Shown one piece after another: positions 34,298 to 41,650 of a DNA stretch of 58,265 bases. Made by a program: the position numbers and the translations under genes. The notes under the pieces are model-generated. The model searched no databases. It was given only the letters and a program-made list of their open reading frames with translations, and was not told the DNA's origin. Origin of the DNA: Pirellulales bacterium. Lineage in GTDB: Bacteria; Planctomycetota; Planctomycetia; Pirellulales; Thermoguttaceae. The first letter of the stretch is position 1. Every line of letters starts with the position of its first letter. Location: positions 1 to 58,265 of the forward strand of contig JAFGPV010000157.1 of the NCBI GenBank assembly GCA_016936015.1, read 5' to 3'.

Positions 34298-35599
34298 TTA
34301 CGGTTTTTGTTGGAGACCGATGCAGTAGAGGTGTTTCTCGCCGCGGATAAGGATGCGGTCCTGGTACGGCGCCGGAGAGGAGTAGCAGTTCTCGCCCAGC
34401 GGGTTCTCGGCGATAATCTCAAGTTTTTTCCCCGGCCGGACGATCTTCGTGATTCCGTTCTCGGCGAGGAAATAGAGCAGGCCGTCGGCCTCGATGGGCG
34501 AGGCGGTGTAGTGTTTGCCAAGTTTCTTCTTCCAGAGGAGCTTTCCGTCGTCGGCCTGGAAGCAGCTCACCACGCCGCCGTCGGCCGCGACCAGGAGGTA
34601 CTTCCCCCCGCCGCCGAGGATCGGTGAGGGGACGTAGGCGTAGTTCTTTTTCGATTTCCAGACGAGCGCCGGTTTGGTCTCCGCTCCTTCGCCGCCGGGC
34701 CGGACCGCGAGGACGTGGATTTCCGGATATCCCCCCGTGACGAACAGCAGCCGGCCGTTGTACACGGGCGAGGCGACGTATTCATCCGTCACGCCGTCGG
34801 TCAATTCCCAGAGAAGCGTGCCCCGGCGGGCGTCGTAACCGGAGACGGTCTTCGCGCCAGAAAGGAGCAACTGCGGTCGGCCGTCCAGAGTACGCAGCAA
34901 CGGCGTGCAGTAGCTGCGGACGTTGTGCGTCCGCTTCGTCTTCCAGACCGTCTTTCCGCTGCGGCGATCCAAGGCCAACAGATACGCCTCGTCGTCCTGG
35001 TCGGCGTTGAGAATCACCAGGTCTTCGAACAACACGATGCTGCAACAATAGCCGTGCAGGCTGCAAAATCGCCCCGGCCGGACCAGCCAGCGCTGCCGGC
35101 CGGTAAAGTCGTAGGCGGTCACCAGCAGGTTGCCCGGCGTGCCCTGTTGCTGGCCGTCCTCCGTGTCCGGCAGGGGGACGTCCGTGTCGGGCTCGAGGAA
35201 CGACGCATACACCTGCTCGGCGTCGGCGGCAGGCGTGCTTGAGGCGTAACTGTTCAGCGGATGGATCCGCTCCAACGGGGCCTGAAAGACGCCTTGCTTC
35301 CAGAGGATCCGGCCGTCGGCGGGATTGAGGCACAACAGGAGCCGTTCCCGCTGGTCCTTGAGGCACGAGGCGAGAAAAACCCGACCGCCCGAGACGATCG
35401 GCGAGCCTAAGCCCCGGCCGGGAATCGCCGTCTTCCAGAGGATATTTTTTCCCGCGGGGCCGTCCCACGCGACGGGCAGGCCCTGCTGCCGGCTCGATCC
35501 GTCGCCCCGGGGACCGCGCCAGCAAGGCCAGTCTTCCGACCGGGCGGAGGAAATTGCCCCCAGAAGAAACCATACGATCAGAACTTTCGATAATTGCAT
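34298..35599 (-). CDS. Exported PQQ-binding-like beta-propeller protein
   Basis: The ATG at 35599 gives a signal peptide (LSKVLIVWFLLGAISSARSE) followed by DWPCWRGPRGDG, the usual start of the planctomycete PQQ-like propeller family. Repeats with tryptophan docking motifs follow (for example GKNILWKTAIPG, DGRILWKQG, GKTVWKTKR, GTLLWELTDG, DGKLLWKKKLG). The 433 residues would form one eight-bladed propeller. Whether PQQ is bound cannot be told; many family members are structural or bind other ligands. The gene stands alone. Confidence 0.9.
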   Translation of the reverse strand: MQLSKVLIVWFLLGAISSARSEDWPCWRGPRGDGSSRQQGLPVAWDGPAGKNILWKTAIPGRGLGSPIVSGGRVFLASCLKDQRERLLLCLNPADGRILWKQGVFQAPLERIHPLNSYASSTPAADAEQVYASFLEPDTDVPLPDTEDGQQQGTPGNLLVTAYDFTGRQRWLVRPGRFCSLHGYCCSIVLFEDLVILNADQDDEAYLLALDRRSGKTVWKTKRTHNVRSYCTPLLRTLDGRPQLLLSGAKTVSGYDARRGTLLWELTDGVTDEYVASPVYNGRLLFVTGGYPEIHVLAVRPGGEGAETKPALVWKSKKNYAYVPSPILGGGGKYLLVAADGGVVSCFQADDGKLLWKKKLGKHYTASPIEADGLLYFLAENGITKIVRPGKKLEIIAENPLGENCYSSPAPYQDRILIRGEKHLYCIGLQQKP

Positions 35600-35626
35600 A
35601 CTTATTACGAGGGGTGTTGCGGATTG

Positions 35627-35656
35627 TTGACGATACTCCATTTTTCTTACTATACT
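35627..35656 (+). promoter_or_regulatory. Candidate sigma-70-type promoter upstream of the 35813 gene
   Basis: TTGACG at 35627-35632 and TATACT at 35651-35656 are separated by 18 bases, which is close to consensus. Transcription would run through the inverted repeat at 35702-35769 into the secreted-protein gene at 35813. Confidence 0.45.
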
Positions 35657-35701
35657 AGAAGAGGTAGCTTAGGGAAATTGTGCGGAAAGAAAATTGACCT
35701 A

Positions 35702-35769
35702 TAGGAGGCGACTCCTGTCGCCGACTAAAGACCAAGCCCCGTCTTCTCGGCGACAGGAGTCGCCTCCTA
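35702..35769. repeat. Inverted repeat with 23-base arms in a 5' leader
   Basis: TAGGAGGCGACTCCTGTCGC and its complement (GCGACAGGAGTCGCCTCCTA) flank a central spacer. It would fold into a strong hairpin in the leader of the next gene. Each arm also contains an inner palindrome (GGCGACTCCTGTCGCC). Confidence 0.85.
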
Positions 35770-35812
35770 CACAAGGGCAAGTCGAGCAAATAATCCGTCC
35801 GGGAGTTGGTTC

Positions 35813-36787
35813 ATGAAACGCGTATTCCTGCTGGGATTTATCGGACTGGGTGTATTGGCCATCGGTCGGCTGTCGGCGGAAGAGGGGCTTCCCGACGTCA
35901 AGGCGACTCCCGCGCCGCCCAAGGTCGAGCAAAAGGCCGCCCCATCGGCCCCGGCAACCGAAGCGAAGGGATCGTATCGCAAGTTGGCGCCCGGGGTGAT
36001 GATTTCCATCACTCCCGACCGCGACGTGGGCGAGACGGTCAGCCGGCACGACCTGGTCGAAATCCTCTCGGCCAAGCCGGAATACACCTGGGCCAAGGAC
36101 GTCCCCTTCCACCGCGAGGTGTGGGGACTGGAATTCAAGTTCAAGCCGGTGCGGATGATCCGGGTCGATTTGCCCCAGCCTTCCGGCATGATGCAGCGGA
36201 AACTGATCTGGTACCTGGTCTATTCGGTGACGAACTCGGGCAAAACAATGGTGCCGGTGGAGGACCTGCCCGTCTCCTACGACAACGAGCTGACGACCAA
36301 GCACAACGTCTACGAAGTCCAGGAGGTTGACAAGCCGATCCGGTTTGTTCCCGAGTTTCTCTTAGAAGGCCGGGATTCGCTCAAGGACAACAAGGGATTT
36401 GTGAAGGTCTATCCCGACCGGGTGATTCCGCTGGCCGTCAGCGCGATCCAGATGCGCGAAGATCCCAAGCGCCGGCTGCTGACTTCGGTCGAGATCGCCC
36501 AAAAGATCAAGGTCGGCCAGACGCTGTGGGGCGTGGCGACCTGGGAGGACATCGATCCCCGCATCGACCGGTTCTCGGTATACGTCTTCGGCCTGACGAA
36601 CGCCTACCGCTGGATCGATCCGCCCGGCGAGTACAAGGCAGGCGACCCCCCCGGCAAGGGGCGCGTCCTCTTGCGGAAAACTCTTAAACTCAACTTCTGG
36701 CGTCCTTCGGACGAATACTTCGAGCATGAAGAGGAAATCCGCTACGGCATCCCCGGCGGGGTTGACTACCAGTGGGTTTACCGCTAA
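35813..36787 (+). CDS. Secreted planctomycete protein of unknown function
   Basis: The 324-residue product has a clear signal peptide (MKRVFLLGFIGLGVLAIGRL, cleaved after SAE), a proline/alanine-rich linker (about 25-50) and a folded domain. Recognisable segments are EFKFKPVRMIRVDLP, WYLVYSVTNSGKTMVPVEDL and GVATWEDIDPRIDRFSVYVF. The pattern suggests a beta-sandwich periplasmic or surface protein. I recall similar hypothetical proteins only from planctomycetes and know no function. A candidate promoter and a strong hairpin lie upstream. It ends about 130 bases before rpmA. Confidence 0.85.
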   Translation: MKRVFLLGFIGLGVLAIGRLSAEEGLPDVKATPAPPKVEQKAAPSAPATEAKGSYRKLAPGVMISITPDRDVGETVSRHDLVEILSAKPEYTWAKDVPFHREVWGLEFKFKPVRMIRVDLPQPSGMMQRKLIWYLVYSVTNSGKTMVPVEDLPVSYDNELTTKHNVYEVQEVDKPIRFVPEFLLEGRDSLKDNKGFVKVYPDRVIPLAVSAIQMREDPKRRLLTSVEIAQKIKVGQTLWGVATWEDIDPRIDRFSVYVFGLTNAYRWIDPPGEYKAGDPPGKGRVLLRKTLKLNFWRPSDEYFEHEEEIRYGIPGGVDYQWVYR

Positions 36788-36829
36788 AAAGAAGGGTTCT
36801 TGCGTGAAGCCGCTTGCGGCTTCGCTCCG

Positions 36830-36894
36830 TAGGTTATGCTTCAGCATAACTTACTCCCCGATTGGTTTTCCGTGTTATGCTGAAGCATAACCTA
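36830..36894. repeat. Inverted repeat of the GTTATGCTGAAGCATAAC family, copy 2
   Basis: TAGGTTATGCTTCAGCATAAC and GTTATGCTGAAGCATAACCTA face each other, as at 2214-2291. It lies just upstream of rpmA, inside its likely leader. Confidence 0.82.
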
Positions 36895-36918
36895 CTCGAC
36901 ATTTAAAGGATCCCTCCC

Positions 36919-37182
36919 ATGGCACATAAAAAAGGTCAAGGTTCCAGCCGCAACGGCCGCGATTCGAACGCCCAGCGCCGCGGCGTGAAGCGCTTCGGCG
37001 GGCAGCAGGTCCGCGCCGGCAACATCCTCGTGCGGCAACTCGGCACGGTCTTCCATCCCGGCAAGGGCGTCGGCACCGGCAGCGACTACACGCTGTTCGC
37101 CCTGGTCGACGGCTACGTCAAGTTCGACCGCGGCGGCCGACGCATCAACGTCGTGCCCGAGCGGGAACCGGCCGTTAACTAA
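36919..37182 (+). CDS. rpmA: 50S ribosomal protein L27
   Basis: The 87-residue product begins [20 protein letters not shown] and contains [18 protein letters not shown] and [17 protein letters not shown], all conserved in L27, whose N-terminus reaches the peptidyl transferase centre. There is no cleavable N-terminal extension of the kind seen in Firmicutes. The gene for L21, the usual upstream partner, is absent; a palindromic repeat and a secreted-protein gene lie there instead. The folD gene follows about 100 bases downstream. Confidence 0.97.
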   Translation: MAHKKGQGSSRNGRDSNAQRRGVKRFGGQQVRAGNILVRQLGTVFHPGKGVGTGSDYTLFALVDGYVKFDRGGRRINVVPEREPAVN

Positions 37183-37210
37183 ATCCAAGTAATCACCGTT
37201 TTTTAAGGAG

Positions 37211-37260
37211 GACGGGCGTTCCTGCCCGTCCCTTTCAGGCCAGACAAGAATGTCTGGCCT
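37211..37260. repeat. Two adjacent hairpins between rpmA and folD
   Basis: GACGGGC/GCCCGTC and AGGCCAGACA/TGTCTGGCCT form two stem-loops in a row, each with a loop of four to six bases. They could end rpmA transcription or stabilise the messages. The GACAGGCA hairpin at 2333 has the same style. Confidence 0.65.
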
Positions 37261-37282
37261 CCTGCATTTAAAAGGAATCATC

Positions 37283-38149
37283 ATGCCGGCGACGATTTTG
37301 GACGGGAAGGCTCTGGCGGAGAAGATCCGCGCGGAAGTGGCCGAGGAAGTGGAGACCTTTGTGCAGTCCGGGGGCATGATTCCCTGCCTGGCGGCGGTGC
37401 TCGTAGGCGACGATCCCGGCAGCCAGGTCTACGTGCGGAACAAGCAACGGGCCTGCGAAAAGGCCGGCATCCGCAGCATCCTCCACAAACTCTCCGCCGA
37501 GACGACCGCCGCCGAACTGCTGGACCTGGTCGATCGGCTCAACCGCGACCCGGCCGTCCACGGTATCCTCGTGCAACTGCCGCTGCCCAAACAGATCGAC
37601 GAGAAACGGGTGCTGGACGCCGTCACTCCGCTTAAGGACGTTGACTGTTTTCACCCGGAGAACGTGGGCCTGATGGTCCAAAACCGCCCGCGGTTCCTCC
37701 CCTGCACTCCGCACGGCGTCCACGAGCTCCTCTTGCGGCACCAAGTCCCGATTGCCGGGGCCAACGTCGTGGTCCTCGGCCGGAGCGACATCGTGGGCAA
37801 GCCGATGGCGATCCTCCTGATGCAGCGCGGCCCCGGCGGCGACGCCACGGTGACCGTCTGCCACAGCCGGACGAAAAACCTCCCCGAGGTCACCCGCCGG
37901 GCCGACGTCTTGATCGTGGCCATCGGCCGGGCGCAGTTCGTCACCGCCGCGATGGTCCAGCCCGGGGCGACGGTCATTGACGTGGGCATCAACCGCACCG
38001 AGGCCGGCCTGGTCGGCGACGTCGATTTCGCGGCCGTTAAGGAAGTGGCCGGCCGCATTTCTCCCGTGCCCGGCGGCGTTGGCCCCCTGACCATCGCCAT
38101 GCTCCTGCGCAACACCCTGACGGCCGCCCGGCTGCAAACGGAATATTAA
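37283..38149 (+). CDS. folD: Methylenetetrahydrofolate dehydrogenase / cyclohydrolase
   Basis: This bifunctional cytoplasmic enzyme of one-carbon metabolism interconverts methylene-, methenyl- and 10-formyl-tetrahydrofolate. The 288-residue product (ATG at 37283, preceded by AAAAGGAATC) shows YVRNKQRACEKAGI with the catalytic lysine, VHGILVQLPLPKQID, KDVDCFHPENVG and the NADP-binding segment VLGRSDIVGKPMAILL. The ending PVPGGVGPLTIAMLLRNTL is also standard. An earlier in-frame start lies inside the upstream hairpin and is not supported. Confidence 0.97.
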   Translation: MPATILDGKALAEKIRAEVAEEVETFVQSGGMIPCLAAVLVGDDPGSQVYVRNKQRACEKAGIRSILHKLSAETTAAELLDLVDRLNRDPAVHGILVQLPLPKQIDEKRVLDAVTPLKDVDCFHPENVGLMVQNRPRFLPCTPHGVHELLLRHQVPIAGANVVVLGRSDIVGKPMAILLMQRGPGGDATVTVCHSRTKNLPEVTRRADVLIVAIGRAQFVTAAMVQPGATVIDVGINRTEAGLVGDVDFAAVKEVAGRISPVPGGVGPLTIAMLLRNTLTAARLQTEY

Positions 38150-38172
38150 GTCACAGTCCCGAAGGGACGCCC

Positions 38173-38322
38173 GTCAATAGCCAGGCGGCGTCAGCCCCTG
38201 GAACGGGAAAAAGAAGTTTTCTCCAAGCCCCGCAAGGGGCGACAGTGGGTTTCTGTCGCCGCTCCGCGGCTCTCATGGAAGGGCACCATCTCTCCCAGGG
38301 GCTCCCGCCCCTGGCTATTGAC
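38173..38322. repeat. 150-base inverted repeat downstream of folD
   Basis: GTCAATAGCCAGG and CCTGGCTATTGAC form the ends, with further matching inner segments (CAGCCCCTGG/CCAGGGGCT) and smaller internal hairpins (GCCCCGCAAGGGGC). This looks like a compound palindromic mobile element rather than a simple terminator, though it follows folD by only about 25 bases. Confidence 0.8.
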
Positions 38323-38537
38323 TGCCGCCGCTTCGCGGCTTCACAATCAAGTTAACAAAATATCCATTACAAATTGCTGTACTGGGAACCTCTATCCAAT
38401 CAAAAGGTTGTGACTTTATGCGACATGTATGCAGAAAAATCATTTCCTTCATCCATCACGAGTCGAATTAGCCACGACTGGCATGCCCACATTTATTTTC
38501 GTCGACTATGTCATAAGTTAAAAATCAAGACCTGACC

Positions 38538-38666
38538 TCATTTCCCTTTGAACATCGGCCCGAAAAGTTGATCGGACAAATCGACCAGTCCCTTGGCCCC
38601 ATCGTTGAACTTCAGGTGAATCAGATAATCACGTTCATATTTTGCTTCGATCACGTGTAAAATCAT
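38538..38666 (-). CDS. Short DUF2442-like protein, probably truncated
   Basis: The 42-residue frame (start ATG at 38666) reads MILHVIEAKYERDYLIHLKF, then ends VDLSDQLFGPMFKGK. This resembles the N-terminal half of DUF2442 proteins, which are usually about 80 residues and often partner DUF4160 proteins in toxin-antitoxin-like pairs. The second half is missing after a stop codon, and I could not find it in another frame just downstream. It is therefore a short form or a remnant. Confidence 0.45.
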   Translation of the reverse strand: MILHVIEAKYERDYLIHLKFNDGAKGLVDLSDQLFGPMFKGK

Positions 38667-38672
38667 GTCTAT

Positions 38673-40625
38673 TCATCCCTCTTCCTTCACCTCCATCCCC
38701 AACTGCCGCATTTTGCGGTAGAGGTTGGAGCGGTGGAGGCCGAGGCGGTCGGCGGCGTGGGACATGTTGCCGCGGGCGGAGTCGATCATTTGGCGGATGT
38801 ATTGGATTTGGAACTCGGCCGTGGCGTCGGCCAGGGGGCGGGTCAGATCGGCGATCTGGGGATTTTCGCCGCGGGGGGAGAGGATGAAGGCCAGGTCGTC
38901 GGCGTCGATCCGGTCGGCGGCGGTCAGGTAGGCCAGGCGTTCCATCAGGTTCCGCAGCTCGCGGACGTTGCCCGGCCAGGGGTGTTCGAGGAGCCGTTTC
39001 TTGGCGGCGGCCGTAAACGGCGGGACGCGCCGCCGGGCGCGGCGGCAGAAGTCGGTCAGGAAGTGCTCAGCCAAAATTAGGATATCGTCGCCCCGGCTGC
39101 GCAACGGGGGTAATTCCAGCGTGACGACGTTCAACCGGAAATACAGATCCTCGCGGAATTTTTTATTTCTCACCATTTCCGCGAGGTCCTGATTGGAGGC
39201 AGCGACGACCCGGGCCTCGGTGTGAATGGGCGTCGAGCCGCCGACGCGGACGATCACCTTTTCCTCGAGCACGCGCAGCAGCTTGGCCTGGCCGCTGAGG
39301 CTCAAGTCGCCGATCTCATCGAGGAACAGGGTTCCGGCGGCGGCCAGTTCGAACTTGCCCGGCCGGGTCTCCCGGGCGTCGGTAAAGGCCCCTTTTTCAT
39401 GACCGAACAGCTCGCTCTCGGCCAGAGTTTCCGGGATGGCGGCACAGTTGATCGCCACGAACGGCTGCTCGCGCCGGCGGCTGAAGTAGTGGATCGACTG
39501 GGCGACGACCTCCTTGCCCGAGCCGTTCTCGCCGAGGATCAGGACGGCCAGGTCAGTATCGGCCACGCGGCGGATGATCGACCGCAGGGCCTCGATCGGC
39601 GGGCTGTGGCCGAGGAGTTGGGCGCCCTGGGCCGCCTGCTCGGCCAACTGCCGGTTGGCCGAGAGCAACTGCTGGCGGTCCTGGGCGTTTTCCAGGGCGC
39701 CGGCGGCGTGGTCGGCCAGTTCGCCGAGGGCCTCTTCGTCCTCCGGGGTAAAACTGCCGCTGAGCTTGTTGACCAGCTCGAACGCCCCGAGCATCTCGCC
39801 GCTGCGGCTCCGCATCGGGACGCACAGCAGCGTGCGGGTTTGATAGTGCAGTTGGGCGTCGACGTTGCGGTTGATGGCCTTCGGCTCCTCGGCGGCGTCG
39901 ACCCGGCGGGGCGTTCCGTCGCGGATGACCTGCCCGACGACGCCGCTGCCGTCGGGGATCCGCAGTTCGCCGTCGGGCGTGCCGAGCGCCGGTCGGCCGA
40001 CAAGCGTCTTGTTCGGCTTGTCCCAGAGGAAGATGCTCGCCCGATCGGCCTCCAAGAGCCGGGTGGCGGCCTCGGCCATCTGCACCAGCAGCGTCTGCAC
40101 CTCCCGGGTCTGATACCACTGCTTGGCGATCTCCTGGATCGCCTCCAACCGGCGCAGCCGACGTGCCGATTTTTGTCGTTTTTCCACGGAGCCGAGGGCG
40201 ACGACATAAACCGGCGCGAGGACCTGCAAAGCGGTCAACGCCCGGGAAGTTTCGGCGGCGTCGTGGAGGTGGGCGACCAGGACCGATTGGCGGTTCTCCG
40301 GCTTGACCAGCGGAACGGCGATCCAACCGCCAGCGGAGCGAGGCGTCTCCCGGTCGAGCGTTTCGGCGAGCAGTTCGACGGGCAGGGACAGGTCCTTGCC
40401 CGATCCACCCAAAACGACCCAGCGCCCAGCTAGGGGTTGGACCACGGCAGTGTAGTTGACGCCGAGTTGGGAGTTCATTGCCGACAGTGCCTTCGAGAGG
40501 AAAACAGACGAATTTTCCGCCTCGCCCGCTTCGCAGAGGATCTCCCCGGCAATCGGCCAGAGATCGGCATGCCGACCGAGGGCTTCGATGAGGCGGGAAA
40601 CGGTTGCTGAGGAGGGGGATCGCAT
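38673..40625 (-). CDS. Sigma-54-dependent transcriptional activator with GAF domain
   Basis: The ATG at 40625 gives 650 residues. An N-terminal region (1-150) of unclear fold precedes a GAF domain (about 170-330, with EADRASIFLWDKPNKTLVG). The AAA+ domain follows, with Walker A GENGSGKEV, the L1 loop ELFGHEKGAFTDA and Walker B GTLFLDEIGDLSL, then WPGNVRELRNLMERL. A Fis-type helix-turn-helix ends the protein (MSHAADRLGLHRSNLYRKM). The sigma-54-contact loop is GAFTDA rather than the usual GAFTGA. Lacking a receiver domain, it likely senses a small ligand through GAF. Targets are unknown. It is divergent from the metallopeptidase gene. Confidence 0.93.
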   Translation of the reverse strand: MRSPSSATVSRLIEALGRHADLWPIAGEILCEAGEAENSSVFLSKALSAMNSQLGVNYTAVVQPLAGRWVVLGGSGKDLSLPVELLAETLDRETPRSAGGWIAVPLVKPENRQSVLVAHLHDAAETSRALTALQVLAPVYVVALGSVEKRQKSARRLRRLEAIQEIAKQWYQTREVQTLLVQMAEAATRLLEADRASIFLWDKPNKTLVGRPALGTPDGELRIPDGSGVVGQVIRDGTPRRVDAAEEPKAINRNVDAQLHYQTRTLLCVPMRSRSGEMLGAFELVNKLSGSFTPEDEEALGELADHAAGALENAQDRQQLLSANRQLAEQAAQGAQLLGHSPPIEALRSIIRRVADTDLAVLILGENGSGKEVVAQSIHYFSRRREQPFVAINCAAIPETLAESELFGHEKGAFTDARETRPGKFELAAAGTLFLDEIGDLSLSGQAKLLRVLEEKVIVRVGGSTPIHTEARVVAASNQDLAEMVRNKKFREDLYFRLNVVTLELPPLRSRGDDILILAEHFLTDFCRRARRRVPPFTAAAKKRLLEHPWPGNVRELRNLMERLAYLTAADRIDADDLAFILSPRGENPQIADLTRPLADATAEFQIQYIRQMIDSARGNMSHAADRLGLHRSNLYRKMRQLGMEVKEEG

Positions 40626-40762
40626 TATGGCTTCAAAGGGATCAAATACTAGCCATGGGCCCGGTGGGCCCGGTAGTGCCAATTCTACCAATTAGTGATA
40701 CACTAAAAAATGTTCGTTATCAATATCGCATTGGGCAACCATTAGGGAATTGGGCATCTTTC

Positions 40763-41650
40763 ATGGGCTTCATTGTATCGATTTTCCTGCTGGCATTCCC
40801 GCTGATATTCATTGTTCTGATAATTTTATTCTTGGTCATCGCAGAGTGGCAGCTTCAGAAGAAGAAGCGATTAGTAGCTTACGTAGAGGATTTGAAAAGT
40901 ATCCTCCCCAACGATCAATTCACCATTGTCGCCTGGCTGCCGTTTTTTGTCATCAGCGATGAAGAGGCGGACGACGTGATGTTCCGGACGAAACATACCA
41001 TCGATTGGGCCGCCAAAAAGCTCAAGGAGGCATTCTTTCGAAAAGATCCGGACCTAACCTGCATTTGGCTTTTCAAGGACCAGGAGAGTTACAAAACCTG
41101 CATGGAAAAGTGGCACGGAAAAACACGGTATTTACCCGGCGGTTTCTTTGCTGAAAACAACAATTCGATGGCAATGAACATCTCGCTCGGAAATGGAGTT
41201 GTTGTTCACGAGATGGCGCACGCCTATATGTATGCTAATTTTCGCAAATGCCCTCCATGGTTTCATGAAGGACTGGCGTCTCTATACATTCGCTGCAATG
41301 AAGAGTCCGGCGAAATTCGCGGACATCCCGATGAAAGTTTAGTGGAAATTCAGAGGAGCATCCACGGCAAGAACGTTTTACCCTTCGATATGCTCTTTGC
41401 CATGAGAAAAAATGAATTTTACCTTGAATGGTTTAAACGTTGCAATTATGTCCAGGCTCAGTATATATGTTATTATCTCCAGCAGCAGGGATTGTTGAAA
41501 AATTTCTATCATGCCTTTTATAAAAATCATCGTCACGATCCCACAGGGTTTAAAACGCTGAAAAAAGTAGTTGGATACGATGATATGCGGCAATTTCAAA
41601 AAGATTGGGAAGAATTCATTTTGGCGTTGCCCTCTCCAGAGCGTGTTTAA
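40763..41650 (+). CDS. Membrane-anchored zinc metallopeptidase-like protein
   Basis: The ATG at 40763 gives MGFIVSIFLLAFPLIFIVLI, a single N-terminal membrane anchor, and 295 residues in all. The catalytic motif is VVHEMAHAYMYA (HExxH) with a third ligand probably in WFHEGLASLY, 21 residues on, as in gluzincin/peptidase MA-like proteins. The catalytic part would face the periplasm or the cell exterior. Codon use is more AT-rich than its neighbours. It diverges from the sigma-54 activator gene, about 140 bases away. It overlaps the comEC end by four bases. Substrate unknown. Confidence 0.82.
   Translation: MGFIVSIFLLAFPLIFIVLIILFLVIAEWQLQKKKRLVAYVEDLKSILPNDQFTIVAWLPFFVISDEEADDVMFRTKHTIDWAAKKLKEAFFRKDPDLTCIWLFKDQESYKTCMEKWHGKTRYLPGGFFAENNNSMAMNISLGNGVVVHEMAHAYMYANFRKCPPWFHEGLASLYIRCNEESGEIRGHPDESLVEIQRSIHGKNVLPFDMLFAMRKNEFYLEWFKRCNYVQAQYICYYLQQQGLLKNFYHAFYKNHRHDPTGFKTLKKVVGYDDMRQFQKDWEEFILALPSPERV

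Noticed and set aside
38490-38521. Plus-strand ATGCCCACATTTATTTTCG resembling the start of a DUF4160 gene near the DUF2442 remnant
   Set aside because: It stops after 12 codons, is on the opposite strand and shows no further similarity; the resemblance is too short.
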